Of a DNA stretch of 64,000 nt, positions 9,033 to 23,212 are shown in pieces; position 1 is the stretch's first letter; the number at the start of each line of letters is the position of its first letter. Both the position numbers and the translations under genes were made by a program. This DNA is from Hexactinellida sp. DTS-2022. Lineage: Eukaryota > Porifera > Hexactinellida. The notes under the pieces were generated by a model. That model was not told where the DNA came from and did not search any database. It saw only the letters and a list, made by a program, of their open reading frames with translations. The stretch covers positions 13,082,001-13,146,000 of the forward strand of contig JAPNXP010000002.1 in assembly GCA_028753945.1 (NCBI GenBank), read 5' to 3'.

Positions 9033-11531
9033 CTGGAGTTATCAATGAAAAAATTATATTTTTTACAATTGATTGAATTCTAGAATAATATTATAATCCC
9101 TAATCATTCATTTTGCCAACCCTAATATTGTCAGTTGACTACAAAATTATTCTTTCTTTGCTGTCTAATAGTATTAGGTAAGCTAGTAGTATCTGGGCAT
9201 ACTTATATAATGTATTGTATTGGGCGATCTAATCAAGCTTGTGTCAGTTATCCTAAGTCTAATCTACTTTAGTAATGTTATGTATGTCTAGTCAAAAATG
9301 TGATGATTTGGGAATGCATTAATTTTGCAATTCGAGTATTAATTAAACCGATTTTCCCTTAATTAAACTTCAGGAATGAACATGCCAATCCATATGACTT
9401 TACGTATACATGTTATGAGAATCATATTCAGCTGGAATACATTCTCGTAAGTTTTGACCAATTCGATTTGTATAACGGCACTGATATGAGAATTATTATA
9501 GTAGAGTAGTCATTATATGGCAATTAATTGGATTAGTATGGGGATACGAATTGATCACCATACACCATCACATCCAAATCTTACTAGCTTAGCTAACTTC
9601 AGAGTACATAATTAGGAAGTAAATAAAAGAGCTATTGGCATTTGTCACTTGGCGTAAAATCCCTAAAGAAATTTCTCTTAATTCCATTGCAACAAATGTA
9701 TCTCAATGTTTGGAGCGCGCTCCTCAATAAATGGAGAGCAGTCTTTTTATTTATCAGGATTACAATTTGTAGTCATATAATTAATTATAACGTCTCGTAT
9801 AGTTCATTATATTATGAAAAAGGGTAAAATGGGTATATTTTGATTATAATTATTATTTAATTGACTAATTGTTATTGGGGCGTATTCGTCTTGGAACAAA
9901 AATCAAACAATATCAATTTCATCTATACTTCTTAAAATTTGGCTGTAGTAAAGAGGAGTACGCTCCTTTAATGTTCTGCTTAATTCATAATTTACGTAAT
10001 CACTAACCTACTTGTTTCTAACAATTTTAGTCTCAAATGCAAACTTAATTAGACTAATATATAAACACAACACTAATGGAGTTTTACTAATCGTAGGTAT
10101 TAGTCGATTTAAGCAATTAGTTCTCTTATTACGATATCACCAATCAATCAAATAAGGTTGTAACATATACCTGTAATATGCTACTAACATAGCATCAATA
10201 GTCTAAACGACATTTTAATCGAGTGTTCAAACCAGAAGAAAACAATCTGCTGACCCCAAATAAAATATCTAATTCGTTACACTGTATTATCATTTGGTCA
10301 CTAATGATTCATTCGTATGAACTATTTCCCTAAACAAAATATGCAAACTCCCAATTTTACAATTCAAAAATTGGATACAATTATAGTTGAACCTCGTTAG
10401 AACTTAGAACGAACACGGTTATACGAAATTCTGATTAATCCGAACACTATTTCAGACCCTTCACAACCTTTTAGATACAAATGACATGGGTTAATACAAC
10501 TTAATAGTAACTTAATATTATTAATTTCGCAGGGGCGGCACACCATGCACGGCTGGTGCGCCGAGCGCCGTACCACTTTTCAGGATGGCCAGCTTTACTG
10601 TACCACCTCTATCTGTTCGAAATTAACAATTAATTGATAATTTAATGATTTAATGATTTAATAATCGCCGGATCACATTCAAATACCTGATGCAGCGTCG
10701 CCGGACCACATACAAATACTGTAAAATTCTCCGCCGTACCACTTTTCGAAATGACGTCCCGCGCCTGTTTCGGATAAGGCGAACGTATTTTGAAACTCCT
10801 CTGGTGTTTATACTAAGGAGGTTATACTTGTAATTGTTTTATATTGAAGTAATAACAAGTCAACCTAAAGTTGTGAACTTAAATGGTAAACATATCACTA
10901 ATGCATCAGAGATCAGTTTTGTCTAAAGGAATTTAATACCTCTAATTACTTAATTAAGATATAATTACTGTAAAACTAAAGCAATTTAATTAGGTTTATG
11001 TTATTGGTCAATTTCAAATATGTTTTATCTATTAATCAATAAAATTAATGTGAACTTTATTTGTCAATTAATAGTAGATAAATCGTACTAATACAACCTT
11101 ATATGTTGAAAGTTGAAACTATTCTTATTTTGGGACATATACCACAACATGAGTGAATATTGTGATTATTTCAATAGTTAAATTAGTTGATTGATTCTAA
11201 AATATTGTTAATTAACTCAAAATAAATTAATGATGGCAACCCTTTCATCTCGTTTTTCAAATTCAGGGGGCAGTGTTAATAGCCTTTGTATTATGACTAC
11301 TAATTAATCACATTTATGGATAATACAAGATGAATTGTTATCAGATACGCCAATGAATTGCTTAAACCCCAAAGTTTAATTATGCAGGTCAATCAATGTA
11401 CTTTGATAGCTTGACTGTCATTCAAATCATTTATGATAAACAATGGCATGGCACCTGCATATTTGATAGGGCTATAATATAAAATTTCATATAGAATTGT
11501 AACTAACACAATACAGTGTAATAACTAGATT
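9033..11531. other. 2.5-kb gene-free interval
   Basis: No supported gene on either strand. Around 10390-10510 there is a weak pogo-type fragment (GAACCTCGTTAGAAC-like). Around 10530-10770 is a GC-richer patch with repeated CGCCGGA(T/C)CACAT and CCGTACCACTTTTC motifs, probably an old repeat. The rest is AT-rich. The promoter of RALGAPB should lie near the right end. Confidence 0.5.
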
Positions 11532-14500
11532 ATGGTGTCAACAGGGATGTATGCAGGTTGGTGCCCTGCACCATCTTTAGAAGAGCATTTACCAATTGAG
11601 AAAGTTGAAGCGGTTGGAATTTTGTCTCCTGAAGATATTTGCAGTTTTATAGGAGATATCACTCGGTCCTTAGGTAACCCTCTTCAAGTAGAACAAATGT
11701 ATGGTACAGAATCCGGTCTTAGATGGATATTGCAGGTAATATTAATCCAATTAATGGGTGTACTTTGTAAATATAATAAAATGTTATCTCTCGTAGGTAA
11801 TGTCACACTCACTTCTATTACCGATGCAATATAAATGTACGGTTGGCGATTCGCTTATGATATATAGACATTGGCTGGGCACACTGTCGGGAGAACGTAT
11901 ATTAGAAACTGATAGGCTGTCTCTACCCGCCCCTGTTCTGACACGGCCTAAAAAGTTTGCTATTATAGCATTATGTCATCTGCCCAATCTTTTCAAACTG
12001 AAAGAATACACACCCGAAAATTCGGAGATGGAAATAAATGATCACGTGAAATTATGTGAACTTGCTCTTCGGTCAATTCATTGCGTTGGGACAGGCACTG
12101 GAGGTGATGTGCTATCTCAAAGTGAATGGACAGTTCTCCTCACCTCTCTGATAGAAATTGGTTTGTGATAGTTTGTAATAATTTATTGTAGTGCGTATTA
12201 TAGTATATAGAAATTGTAATTATTTACGTTATTCTAATAGGTGATAATATTCTACCTTTACCATCTAAAATCAAGGATTTGGCATCAAACATCTGTTCAC
12301 AATTTATTCGAATTCTTTTCGACCTTTGGGTACGTTCTTGTGCTCATTACTTTCCTTCGCCTCCGCTCTGGAGTAAGCTGAAGCAATCTTGCATGAGTTG
12401 GCGACATCGCGCACCAGTTATCACTCAATGGGACAAAATGGTTAATGCTTTGACGAAAGGAATTGTAATGGAATTGAATCCTCAACAAGAAATTGTCCAA
12501 GATTCTCCATCTGGGCGCCCTATCAGTGGTATCGAGTGGAAGGATACTGAATTTCAATCAGCAGACTTTTATCTCGAGAAAGAGCCTTTATATCAATGCT
12601 GGTATAGGTTCTTACACACAATTGGTCAGTTATACAAGAATTTACGTGGGTGAAAACATTAATTCACACATAATTTCTTAGTCATTAATTTCATTAATCA
12701 CATTCTTGAAAGTTGATAAGTCAACTTGTAAAATGCTCCACATGCCCAAATATCCATTAGTTCTAAGAATTGCTATATCTGATAAGTTAAGACACATTCA
12801 GGACTAAATATTAAATTTCAGAGTACATCTAAGAAGTCTAAGTAAATTAACATTAATTTGAATCAATTGATTACTTGTAGGGAATGTAGTGGAATTAAGC
12901 TATCCAGATGTCATATTACGCCAATTTGATAAAGATCCGCCAAAAGTAATTGAAGAATTTAAATCTGATCTAACAAACCTGCCTACGATTTTCTGGATTG
13001 CTTTTCATAGCATTGATCAACAGGTTGACTTATTTCTGTCTAATCTTGCTCCCAAAGAGTCATCACTTTTTCAAAAGGATTCAGCATCTGGAGTACCACC
13101 AGTGACTAGTACTACTCCAGTTGGAAATCGACCTAAGATTTTGAAAATTGCTGCCAGCCTCCCGTCATCATCAAAAAATATCAAAGCAAGCTCATTGAGT
13201 GCACATTCGAGTCAAAATATCAATGCAACGCCTACTTCAAGATATTTACAACCAACATTATTATCACAATCGCTCTCAACGGCACAACTACAGGCTAAAG
13301 TCAGTACAACTAGTATTCTCCCAATATCAATGAGAACAGGTGCGAATACACTTCTCCACATTTTCGGTGCGTGGCTGTTCGAGGCCTGTGTTTGGAAATA
13401 CAATGAGACTCTCAATATATTTAATACAAACTCATACAATGACTATTCAAGTACTATATCGAGCCAAATTGCAATGAAAGTGTTTGAATCTCAGTCACAA
13501 TGTTTGAAAAGATTTGAAGCTGGACGAGCAGAAGCTTTCAGTGCACTCTGCAAAATATTTTGCCGTCAGCCATGCAAATCTTCAATTAAGCCAGAATACC
13601 TAGCTCGCTTTTATGCTTCCATGATACGAGGCTTGTCTTTCCAACCTTACACATGTACAGGGGAAATAGTTTCTAAAATCTTAGAGGAGGGAAGCGATCT
13701 TCTGAGGATAGATTTGCCGGTCAGTTCCGTACTTCTCCCACATTTCCTGAGTATGCTTGAAACGATTCTCCCTCTGGACAAGCCACATTTTGCTTGCAAA
13801 CTTACTCCAAAAATTATTGCAGTATTAAGGTCAAGAGCGATTAATATTCTCTCTTGCATGGTCTGTTTACCTCTTCATTTCCAACATTTGACAATTACAG
13901 ACTTGTCTAGATTCGTTTGTCAAGGGATAAATAATCAAACCGATACTGAGTCTCAAACTCATGGTATTCAAATCACCTATTTGTCTCTCAGAGATCGGAT
14001 CACTAAACTCGTTTTCGATGCAATTTTTAAAGAACAAGATGCTAATAATATCTGCAACCTATTAAGCATACTTCAAGGTAAAGTTTTTCTAACTTAATTA
14101 GTCTTATTAGGACGTGCATTTATAAAATAATTAGTTTTGTGGGAATGTTCATTAACAAATTTCATAACTATTATGTTAATAACTGATACGATATAAATAT
14201 TTTATAGTGAAATAGAAACTGTCAGAAAATTTGATCGCAGGCGTGATACAATGTAGGATACGGATACAATATTATTATTATAACATTCTACTTATCTTAT
14301 ACTACAGCACAGTTTGATCACCCAGCTCTTATTATTGCTTAATTAAGAAATTATTGAAGTAAATCTACATAAACACAATCTCCATTGTAAATTCGCTCAC
14401 AATATGGTGCATTATTTACCATACATTGATATAATTTTCCTGGATTGTCCTACTTCAAAGGCTATTATCTAGATTATATTAAACTTGTTTGAAATATAAT

Positions 14501-17500
14501 TAATACCTCTGCCTTTCGTGTTTACAAAATATTATGACGAAAACAAGTTTAAAAATTATGAACTGAACTTATTCCCGATCTATATTTTGCCAATCTGACA
14601 AATAAATATAGAAAAGTATTGACAATCTTAATTCTGTAGCTATATACTACACGACCCCTTCGGTCTCGGTCGCTTTGGGACGGATCGGTGCTACGCACCT
14701 CAAGTTAACAACCGCTATGCAGCCTTACTCCTCGCCCTTGCTACCCTGTGCTACCAGGGAAAATGGTAGTGGATGTTATATACAACCCTTTCTACCATTT
14801 TCCCTAGTTTTAACTTGTTTACCTATAATACCCGTTGAAGGCTAACTTCTAGGTCGATTTTGAATTTACTAATTTGTTTACCTATTTTGAGTAATCAACA
14901 ACAACAAATATTCATATTATATATTTATAAACGCGAAATTCGTGTTCAGCATACTTGTTTACCTATTATAACATTTGAAAGTTAGTTTTATATCTCATAT
15001 ACGTATAAATGCGGTTTCTTTCCCCCATCACTTTAATACAATCCGGACAAACACAACAATCGAGATTTAATAATATAGATATGTACTGCAATGAAGACTC
15101 ATGAACATTGATTAATTAAGTTATTAAATACTTCTAGACTAGGTAAACTTTTAAGACTAGTATTTCTTGACTCCTAACTATTTATTACGTATTGTAGTTA
15201 TTAAATATATCTATGTATGTATTATCTAGTTGTTCTTAATGACAGTTCTTCTTTCGACAACTCCTTGGCTAGAGAACGAGAATCAAATTTGAACGAGTAT
15301 TTAGATGATGCAGCTGGCTATAGAATAATTTTAAGTACCAAACAGACTTATAATGTGTTTGTTGAATCCTGCCACATAGCTGAAAAAATCTTACAAGAGT
15401 GGAATTTTAGGATTGGAAATTTAGATATTGTATTGGCTGCTTTCGAACTACTAAGTTGTGTTGCTAGGATCAGAATTGAAGACATAGATGAAAGAACTCG
15501 TTCGGAAGTTTTAATCAGTATACATGAATTCATTATGCCCCCTCATTCAGAAGTAAGTTCCTTAATGTATGGTACCCCACACTTTAATATCAATTTGTCC
15601 TAATTACCCAAGACAATTTGTGGCTTAATAATGTTTCTAATTATAATAATATCTATCACTCAATTCCAATCAAATATAACCGACATCATGCATTAGTATA
15701 CTGTTATTCATAATGTCAAGAATCTTGGCTATGCAGTCATAGCCAGAATTCTTGATAACATAATGAAGCAATCCGTTGTGTAGGATGGTTTTGAAGAGCC
15801 GTTATACAAACAACAGACACGAGATAGACATACACAACTCGTCGCTGCCTTCAATACCGCTCAACAATGGCTGCTAGCATATCCGGCGCTACTCAAGGTT
15901 ATTATTAAATTGTAGAACTTTGATTATAATTAAATATCAGTATACTGAACCAGATTAATTCTTAATCTATTCAATTCAGCATTCCTGTGATATTTCCCCT
16001 TTGTTTTGGTTTAGTGACATCCATTGATGTATGAATAATTCCCATTAATAAATTAATTAAATTTAAGGCTCATTCACCAATAAGAAAGAATTAAAATAAA
16101 TGGATTTATGAGTTAAGGTTTCTGTGAATAAGAAGCCCAGCAGAAACCTAAAAGCTTTAAAATGCTTATCTACCTTATGATTGTAGAGCCAACTAAGTAC
16201 GTGGAAAAAGTATTGATGTATATTTCTAAAGATTATTTCAACAACTTATGTAAATATCAACATACCTCACAGATTATAATAAAGTATTGTGGTTTGACAT
16301 GAATACCCCATTTAATTATCTGGTGGCATGTGATTCTGGGTATGAAAAGAACTTTTCACGTACTTAAAATCCTATATATGAATAACCTATGTTCTGACTG
16401 AGAGTTGAATTTAGATCTGATTCATTTAAAATGTTTGCATTCGTTTTTCACAATACTCACAACGATACTTTAAATTCCGGGCAACGAATACTTACGAATG
16501 ACGAATAGTACTTACGTATATCTATTTTTAGGAAGCAATATGCTTGAAGAGACTGATGGAGATAATCGAAATTGGTCTTTCAGGGTTCCCTTCCGAGCAG
16601 CCTAATGGTGACGAATCAACCACAATTTTCAAAGAGGACAAAATGCGAGGTTATCCTTCCACTCGTGTGTTAGAAGCTTCCGAAGCCCTCTTAACAACAG
16701 CTGTGGAACTAGTCAACTCATTTCCTAGCCCATCGGGCCCGGAAACTTCATGTTCACTTTTAAACGAAGAGGCGATCATCGACTGTCTGACTCCTAAGGC
16801 GAGAGAGACTTTAAAATTTAAGTATTTTGTCCTGAACAACTCTATAATTATTGGACTGCTTTCTGGGCCTCTATCAAGATACGAAGAGGGCATAGAGGAG
16901 TCAGAATTAACTCCACTTCCGACTGTCACAATGTTATTGAGATGTGTTACAGGTAAGCATGTATGGAGGTTTCAAATGAGACATTTTGCAAGAGGGAAAA
17001 GTGTAGATCCAAAATTATTAAAGAGTGCTGAAAGACCACAATTAGGCAAGTTAAACTTATACTAACACTTTAACTGAACTTATTAATATCTTCTACATTA
17101 ATCGTATCGGATTTGTTGTTAGGTGAACAATTGCAACCAGAGCTGCCAGCAGAAACAACTCCTTGGCCTGAACCTGATGCTACAGAGGTACAAGTTGCTG
17201 CTAAGAATCCTATTCCAACAGTGCAAGATATCCTAGAGGACGGTGGTCTTCGAGAACAACACAAAGAATTTCTGGATTTCGTAGATAGACAACGTGAAGC
17301 TGAGCGAGAGCTAGAAATTTTAACCCTTGAAAAGAAGGCGCAACAACTGTACCCAGATCCGGAATTGATTGCAGAGCCTGAATTGCCTAAAACAGAGTTT
17401 CAGGCAGAACGATTGTTACTAAATAGTCTTGGATTATTGCAAGCAGGACATTTAGCGGAAATGGACTCGAACAAAGAAGGGTAAGTTAACAAAGTTACTT

Positions 17501-20500
17501 AACTTAATGACACAATATATAAAAACAAGATTGTTTCACTACGTAGTAGCTAGTATTAAAATAACTACTTTTGTTGTTTTTTAACTTTTAATCGTTTTGT
17601 CTAGTGTTTTAGTCAGTTATTATTACTACATTAATTATTCACTGTAAATTTGGTGAAATTACAGTCTTTATTCATCTGGTGGTAGGCAACATTACTATAT
17701 ATTACATCTGTCCAAACCATGACAAGATCACTATAAATTATTGAAACATTATTACATGCCAATAACAATCAATAATTACTGAAAATATTCATTTATTCAT
17801 TGAAAACGACGGGCCACCTGATCCACAAATTCAAATTCAGTATATTTGTCAGAAAGACAACTTTAATTTAGTACAGCTGCACATAGTAATTGTTCTTTAT
17901 GTAAATTAACACAACATTGTATTATAAATTATAATGCCAATTGTTAATACCAAATTTATTAATATCAGACTTCATCAACCATATTAGACGTAAACAATTA
18001 GTTAACCTTCCTCAACTTATTATTATATGAGTAGGTTGCAACTGGGATGGCAGATTGGATTGTAGATACAATTATTGATGAATGTAATGGTCGATTTTAT
18101 CCATTAATAAAAATGTTTTGCACAGATTTTTTAATTTGAACATATGATATTGATATCTTAATATTACAAAAACTTAGTAAATGTATGTAACTAATTATTG
18201 GAATCAAACCTAATCACTGGCACTTTATCTATGAATAATTTCAAACATCAATTGATTACATTGATCAATTAAAAACTAAAGTTATTAGCGCATAGTTAAC
18301 ATTTTATTCACCCTTCTTGCCTGAATTAACTGTAAAAGCTGGATGTTAACGAAGGGTAATTATAATTGATATCGCTAATAAACTTGATATTCCAAGTAAA
18401 ATTTTATTGAATTCCTAAAAAGGAAACTTATGTCTACTGGTGGAGTCGTATTCTAACCATCACTTATGAGAACCTCTCACCAAAATTCATTTAGTAAGCT
18501 ATCAAGATAGAGTTACCAATAACAATCATATAAAATAGAGTCAGAGATTTAAGTACCAGTCAAAGTATTTGATAATGCTTTCATGATGCTGAGTGAATTT
18601 CTACCTTGATAACAAAGAACCTCCCACTTGCCTAACAGTTTGAAATCCATCCTGATATTGTGCAATAATTTTATATATTAATTAGTTGTGTCTATGAATG
18701 AATTTTGAGAATTTGTAATGAGTTGTTAAAACTATAATATCTTATTAAATATATGGAATTATCGGGGAGCATTTTTCACTTGATGCAAATTATTCACAAT
18801 TTGATTAATTAAACATTTGTAGGTTCAAAAGAGCTCTACAAGTGCTAGACAATATGCCTGTTCGAAATACCAACACAGTGTTCCTACTGTATGTCCAATC
18901 CGGTCACACTAGTCTGATGGAAATAGTCGATTACAAGCCTCAAATTATGCGGAATAATCAACATTACTATAATTTTTTGCAATCACTGGGGTGGCCACGA
19001 GACCCTACTACACATGTTGGTTTCAGAGGAAGGGTACCTCAAGATAGATCATTTTTTACTCCTAAGCTTTCACCAGAAAGACATTTCTTATACTATACAG
19101 ATCAAATCACAGAAATAGCGTTCGTGTTTCCAGAACCACTGGAGTCCCTCGGATCTTCTGGCAGTCTAATGTCTTCTGATTCATATGAAAGTTTGAATAT
19201 TTGCGATATTCCTAACACAAATCCACAGGTAAATACTGAGTTTCATATTGATAAGCCAATATATTAGGACCTCTATTTCTATACAGTTATCACGCACACC
19301 TCCTGAAAATATCTCAAATAATACCGATCCTGGAACGGATAGGGATAGCGGAAAGATTAAAACTCCGAAGAGAGAAATCTACAGCACTGACAGAGAAGAT
19401 AGTGTTTCTAACAACTCGTCGAATACACCGAATTTTGATATCCCAAAATTAAACCTTCCTATTCAACGTCAACCGACACCAAATTTGGCTCAAGAGATGA
19501 TGACATCTGGAGGAGAAGCATCAATATATACTGGACATTTAAAAGTTGGTTCTATTGCAAGTGAAGGTGATTTAGTGGCCGTTAAGTCTACCTCGAGGAA
19601 AAGACAAAAGCAACACTGTGGGTAAGAAATAGGATTATTGCATTGGATTTATATGAATTGACTGTCTTTGAATCGCATTTAATTTTGCTTATATTGGCTT
19701 TAGAACTGTCGTAGTGTGGCTTGAATGTTTTGAAGATCACACTAACTTTCCGCTGCAACAGATAATTGAACTCTTTATTCTGGACACATATGTTGGGCCA
19801 GGTGGGAAAAGACGTTTGAACACGAGCCAGAATTCCTATAACCGACTAACCAACACTCCACCTGTTATATTTATTTACCGATTGCAGAATGGACTATTTA
19901 GAATTCACAGACCCGGCCCCCTCTTTCCACCCTCTCCTGCCAACACAAGTACAAACCCTATGCCGGCCGGACCGTTATTAGACGGGTAAGTAAATATACA
20001 AAAGTCATAGAATCAATGGAAACACATGTATCTGGTTGGAAACATTTCTACATTGGTTTACCTACTGTATTAATCAGTTTGTGGCAATAATGCTCGACTT
20101 TGCTAGTACATTCATCCATGTTAATAACAAGCTGTATAGGTAATTCTACCATTCTAATGAATTTGCTAGATTGTTTAAAAATGTAAATATTTATCACATT
20201 TTAATTTGTTTCATTGAGAACAATATAAGTCTAAAACACTGACTTATCTATCTAACAAAAATAAAAGGAAAGTCAATCTATCTTTATAATCAGATATGCT
20301 TAAATTCACATACTTGATACTTACCAATAAATAGTTACTTGTAATACTACTTTCAAATCCAATTTAGTAGCAATATGCACAATCAAATCCATCAAAGTCT
20401 ATAAAACCTGAACTACTCTTGAGCACATACGTCCTTATTGACTGACAGCAGTAGTACACTAATTTTGTAAGGCTAAGGTAAATATATTTTTCTTAACATT

Positions 20501-20807
20501 TTTGAATAATATCATTTATTTATTAATAATTCGAAATCACACGTTTGTACTAAATATGATAATTCATTTTCACATTTATTTAGTTGTTATATACAATTTA
20601 ACTTCCTGTAGTTTCTTATGTGGACCTCGTGATCTGGCAAGGCTAATAAGGGAGACAACACTCAACATATGCTGGGAACACCGCCTGTCAGGGGATGAAT
20701 ATTCCCCCCCTGAATTCCTCAGAAGGCGCCGGATTGAGGATATAGTACAAATATTTAAACTTCCACATGACACCCAATCCAAACTTATCACACGGTTGTT
20801 CATGTAA
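11532..20807 (+). CDS. RALGAPB: Ral GTPase-activating protein subunit beta, 12 exons
   Basis: This encodes the non-catalytic beta subunit that partners the RalGAP alpha subunits to switch off RalA/RalB. Exons: 11532-11735, 11797-12160, 12241-12624, 12881-14077, 15230-15552, 15784-15897, 16532-17045, 17123-17480, 18823-19228, 19287-19621, 19704-19985, 20612-20807. They join with consistent phases into about 1,558 residues; human RALGAPB is slightly shorter. Matching blocks run the whole length: RHWLGTL region, YRFLHTIG, LHIFGAWLFEA, AGRAEAFSALCKIFC, FPSPSGPETSCSLLNEE, FKYFVLNNS, and the C-terminal Rap-GAP-type region with ILYYTDQ-like, TEIAFVFPEPLESL and DEYSPPEFLRRRRI. The ATG at 11547 (MYAGW) matches the vertebrate N-terminus MYSEW, so translation may start there instead. 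Intron 7 starts with GC (AG|GCAAGT), the rest with GT. Confidence 0.93.
14651..15066 (-). repeat. Dispersed repeat family R1, copy B (in RALGAPB intron 4)
   Basis: A reverse-strand copy of the element at 3832 and 30175. Read on the minus strand it runs from AATCTCGATTGTTG through TCCGGATTGT and the AACAAGTATGCTGAACACGA block, then AGGTGCGTAGCACCGATC, to the terminal GAGACCGAAGGGGTCGT. It fills much of intron 4 of RALGAPB. No coding capacity is seen. Confidence 0.7.
17481..18822. other. RALGAPB intron 8, nothing recognised
   Basis: A 1.34-kb AT-rich intron between GG|GTAAGT and TTTGTAG|G. I see no open frame, no nested gene and no clear transposon termini. Confidence 0.55.
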
Positions 20808-21257
20808 GAATTCGGTATGTTTATGTTTCATCATTATTGGAAATTATTTGAATAAAATAAATCAATTAATTAATTATAATGAGCTATATTAGAATTATTT
20901 TTTCCACCAATTTAATAAATAAATAAATACTATTATATTTGTATTTCTCGTGCATTAAAATTAATTAATAATTGCAGAAATTCATAATTTTACTGTCCCG
21001 ATTACTTTAGCAAGTTGAAATCACTACCCTGATTTTTTTTACTGTGCCGCCTACTACGTAGTTGGCCCAGTATTAATTTTTATTAATTCGTTTGTACCAA
21101 AAATAAAAATTTATTGAATATGCGACATGAATTAATCTACAAAAGAATATTAATAGGAAAATTATTTATTATACTATTTATTTAACCTATTATTTGTACT
21201 TAATTAATGTTTAAATTGATTTTTATATATTAGTCCCAATAAATTAGTCTGCGAAAA
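20808..21257. other. Intergenic, RALGAPB to PKNOX
   Basis: 450 bp of very AT-rich sequence. A short patch near 21040-21075 (CCGCCTACTACGTAGTTGG) resembles sequence at the start of the window (GGCCCAGTATT), perhaps an old repeat. Otherwise it holds the RALGAPB 3' end and the PKNOX promoter. Confidence 0.45.
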
Positions 21258-23212
21258 ATGACGGACCGAATGCAAGAACTCATCAATATGATTCCTCAAA
21301 ATGTACCTGATTTTATGCCAAGTGATTATGGCTTAAAAAAAATGAGCACATACTTAGAAAAAACTCGAAACCACCCATTATACCCACTGCTACAAATATT
21401 AATCGATAAAACCGTCTCTTATCGTTCCATCTTAACAACTTCAGATCCCGAAAGATTACTCAGCTTTCTGAATCAACAGGAAAGTCCAAACAATTTTATT
21501 TATGAAATACAGGAATTGGTTAAAAAAAATGAACAAGAATACAAACCTCTATTCACTGAGGACAAGGAAATAAACACAATCGTTTTATTTTCCATCAAAA
21601 TTTTATACGTCTACTTCCTAGACTTACATAAATGTTGTTTGCTATCACACACATTTGTGCAAAACTACAGTGATGTGCTTATAAGGAATCGACAGCGTAA
21701 CGACCCAGGTGTAGTCCATTCTGCTTTAAAAGAGGTAAACGGCAAAACTCATTCCGTAGCAGCAAATTTGACTCCCGAAGGCCTACAGAGATTTCCAAAT
21801 GATACCACGTCAAAAGAATTGGTAGAAAGGCCTGATGCAAAAATGACCCGCAATAAGAACGATATTATTTTCGAATCAAGCACAAAAAATAATGATAAAA
21901 TCCAATTCACCGAAGAAGGAATTTTCTTTAGGAAAACGAACGAAATTCCAAAATACCCAGGTAAACAAGATGACTCCAGCTTTCCCAAACCACCAATGAT
22001 ACTCCCTCCAGATCCCCAAGCACGAAACTGGGCATTTAGCTCGTCAGACAAACAGTTTGCACCTGCAACCCCTCCATCTGTACCTAATGGAACACACACT
22101 ACGCCCAGATTTACCAAGAGATCGAATCTACCACGCCCAGCTGTAGACATACTCAAATCGTGGCTTTTCCAACACTTGGTACACCCTTATCCCACCGAAG
22201 AGGAAAAGCGGTTATTAGCTCAGCAAACCAATCTAAACCTTACACAAGTAAACAATTGGTTCATCAACGCTCGGAGGCGGATTTTACAGCCAATGCTTGA
22301 ACCACGTTCTCAAGGCACTATCCCAACAATCCAGCAACAACAACCGAACTTGCAACCTCATCCCAGCTTACACCCACAACAAATTCTCCAAACACAAACG
22401 AATCCCTTGAATGGTCAGCCAAACTCGGGAAAATATCCAGTATTCACTCTTACTTCAGCTCCATTGATGCCTATGGGGCAGGACCAAGGGATCTGCAATA
22501 ACGCTGACTTTTTGGTACAAACTGGGCAAGTACTAGCGCAAGGTAAAGCTCATATAAACACATTTCCCTTTTCACACTTGATTATATAAATAACTAACTG
22601 ATTCTATATAGGAGCTGCATTCAGTAACGGTGGAAATTCTAACACAGCCCAATTAGTAACAACAATGGGAGGAGCGCCAATAACAGTCACCCAACCGATT
22701 GTGATGCGAGGTCCTAATGACGCCATGTTCGCCACACAACCTCAACCTATCAACCCTGCTCAAGCGACTACTTTCTTAGCTCAAGATCCTAACAGACCAG
22801 GGACTTACACAGTAACTCAAAGTGGGCAAACTCTCAGTGTATTATCGCCACCAATTCCTAAAATCAAAAGCGAAATTGACACAGAAATGTCACAAACCCT
22901 CGTTCTTGAGGAACAACTACAACTACAACAACAACAACAACAACAACAACAACACATAACAATTGTCACCAGCCCACAGATCATTCCACCTAATAGTAAG
23001 TCATCGTTTCTTGAAATAGCCAAAAACTTAGGATGGTTAAGTTTTAATTATGCTTAGTACTGAATCAGTAAGCAAAATTCCTAAGAACTGTTATTAAACT
23101 GAGGATAAAACTTACAAATCATAATCTAATAGATACGAATGCTCAAACCTTTCAGACACCACGCGTATTGCTAGCTCCACTCACCCAATCAGTCCAAACT
23201 ACAGCTGATTGA
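21258..23212 (+). CDS. PKNOX: TALE homeobox transcription factor, PREP/PKNOX type, 3 exons
   Basis: Exons 21258-22542, 22612-22995 and 23133-23212 join in phase to about 582 residues. The N-terminal 150 residues carry the MEIS/PREP cofactor-binding region ([27 protein letters not shown]). The three-residue-loop homeodomain lies at about 284-350: [19 protein letters not shown], then [26 protein letters not shown] after RRR is typical of PREP/PKNOX, while MEIS proteins have IVQPMI. The C-terminal part is Gln/Pro-rich and includes an uninterrupted run of nine Gln (about 22927-22953) that could be polymorphic. Such proteins are nuclear cofactors of PBX and HOX proteins in bilaterians. The last exon is tiny and supported by exact phase and a stop after TTAD. 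An AATAAA follows at 23463. Confidence 0.92.

Noticed and set aside
16952..17045. Donor GTAAGC at 16952 as the end of RALGAPB exon 7
   Set aside because: The following sequence to 17045 (VWRFQMRHFARG and on) is conserved coding sequence, so the GC donor at 17046 was preferred.
19262..19286. Acceptor at TATATTAG (19267) for RALGAPB exon 10
   Set aside because: It breaks phase with exon 9; the acceptor TATACAG at 19286 keeps it.
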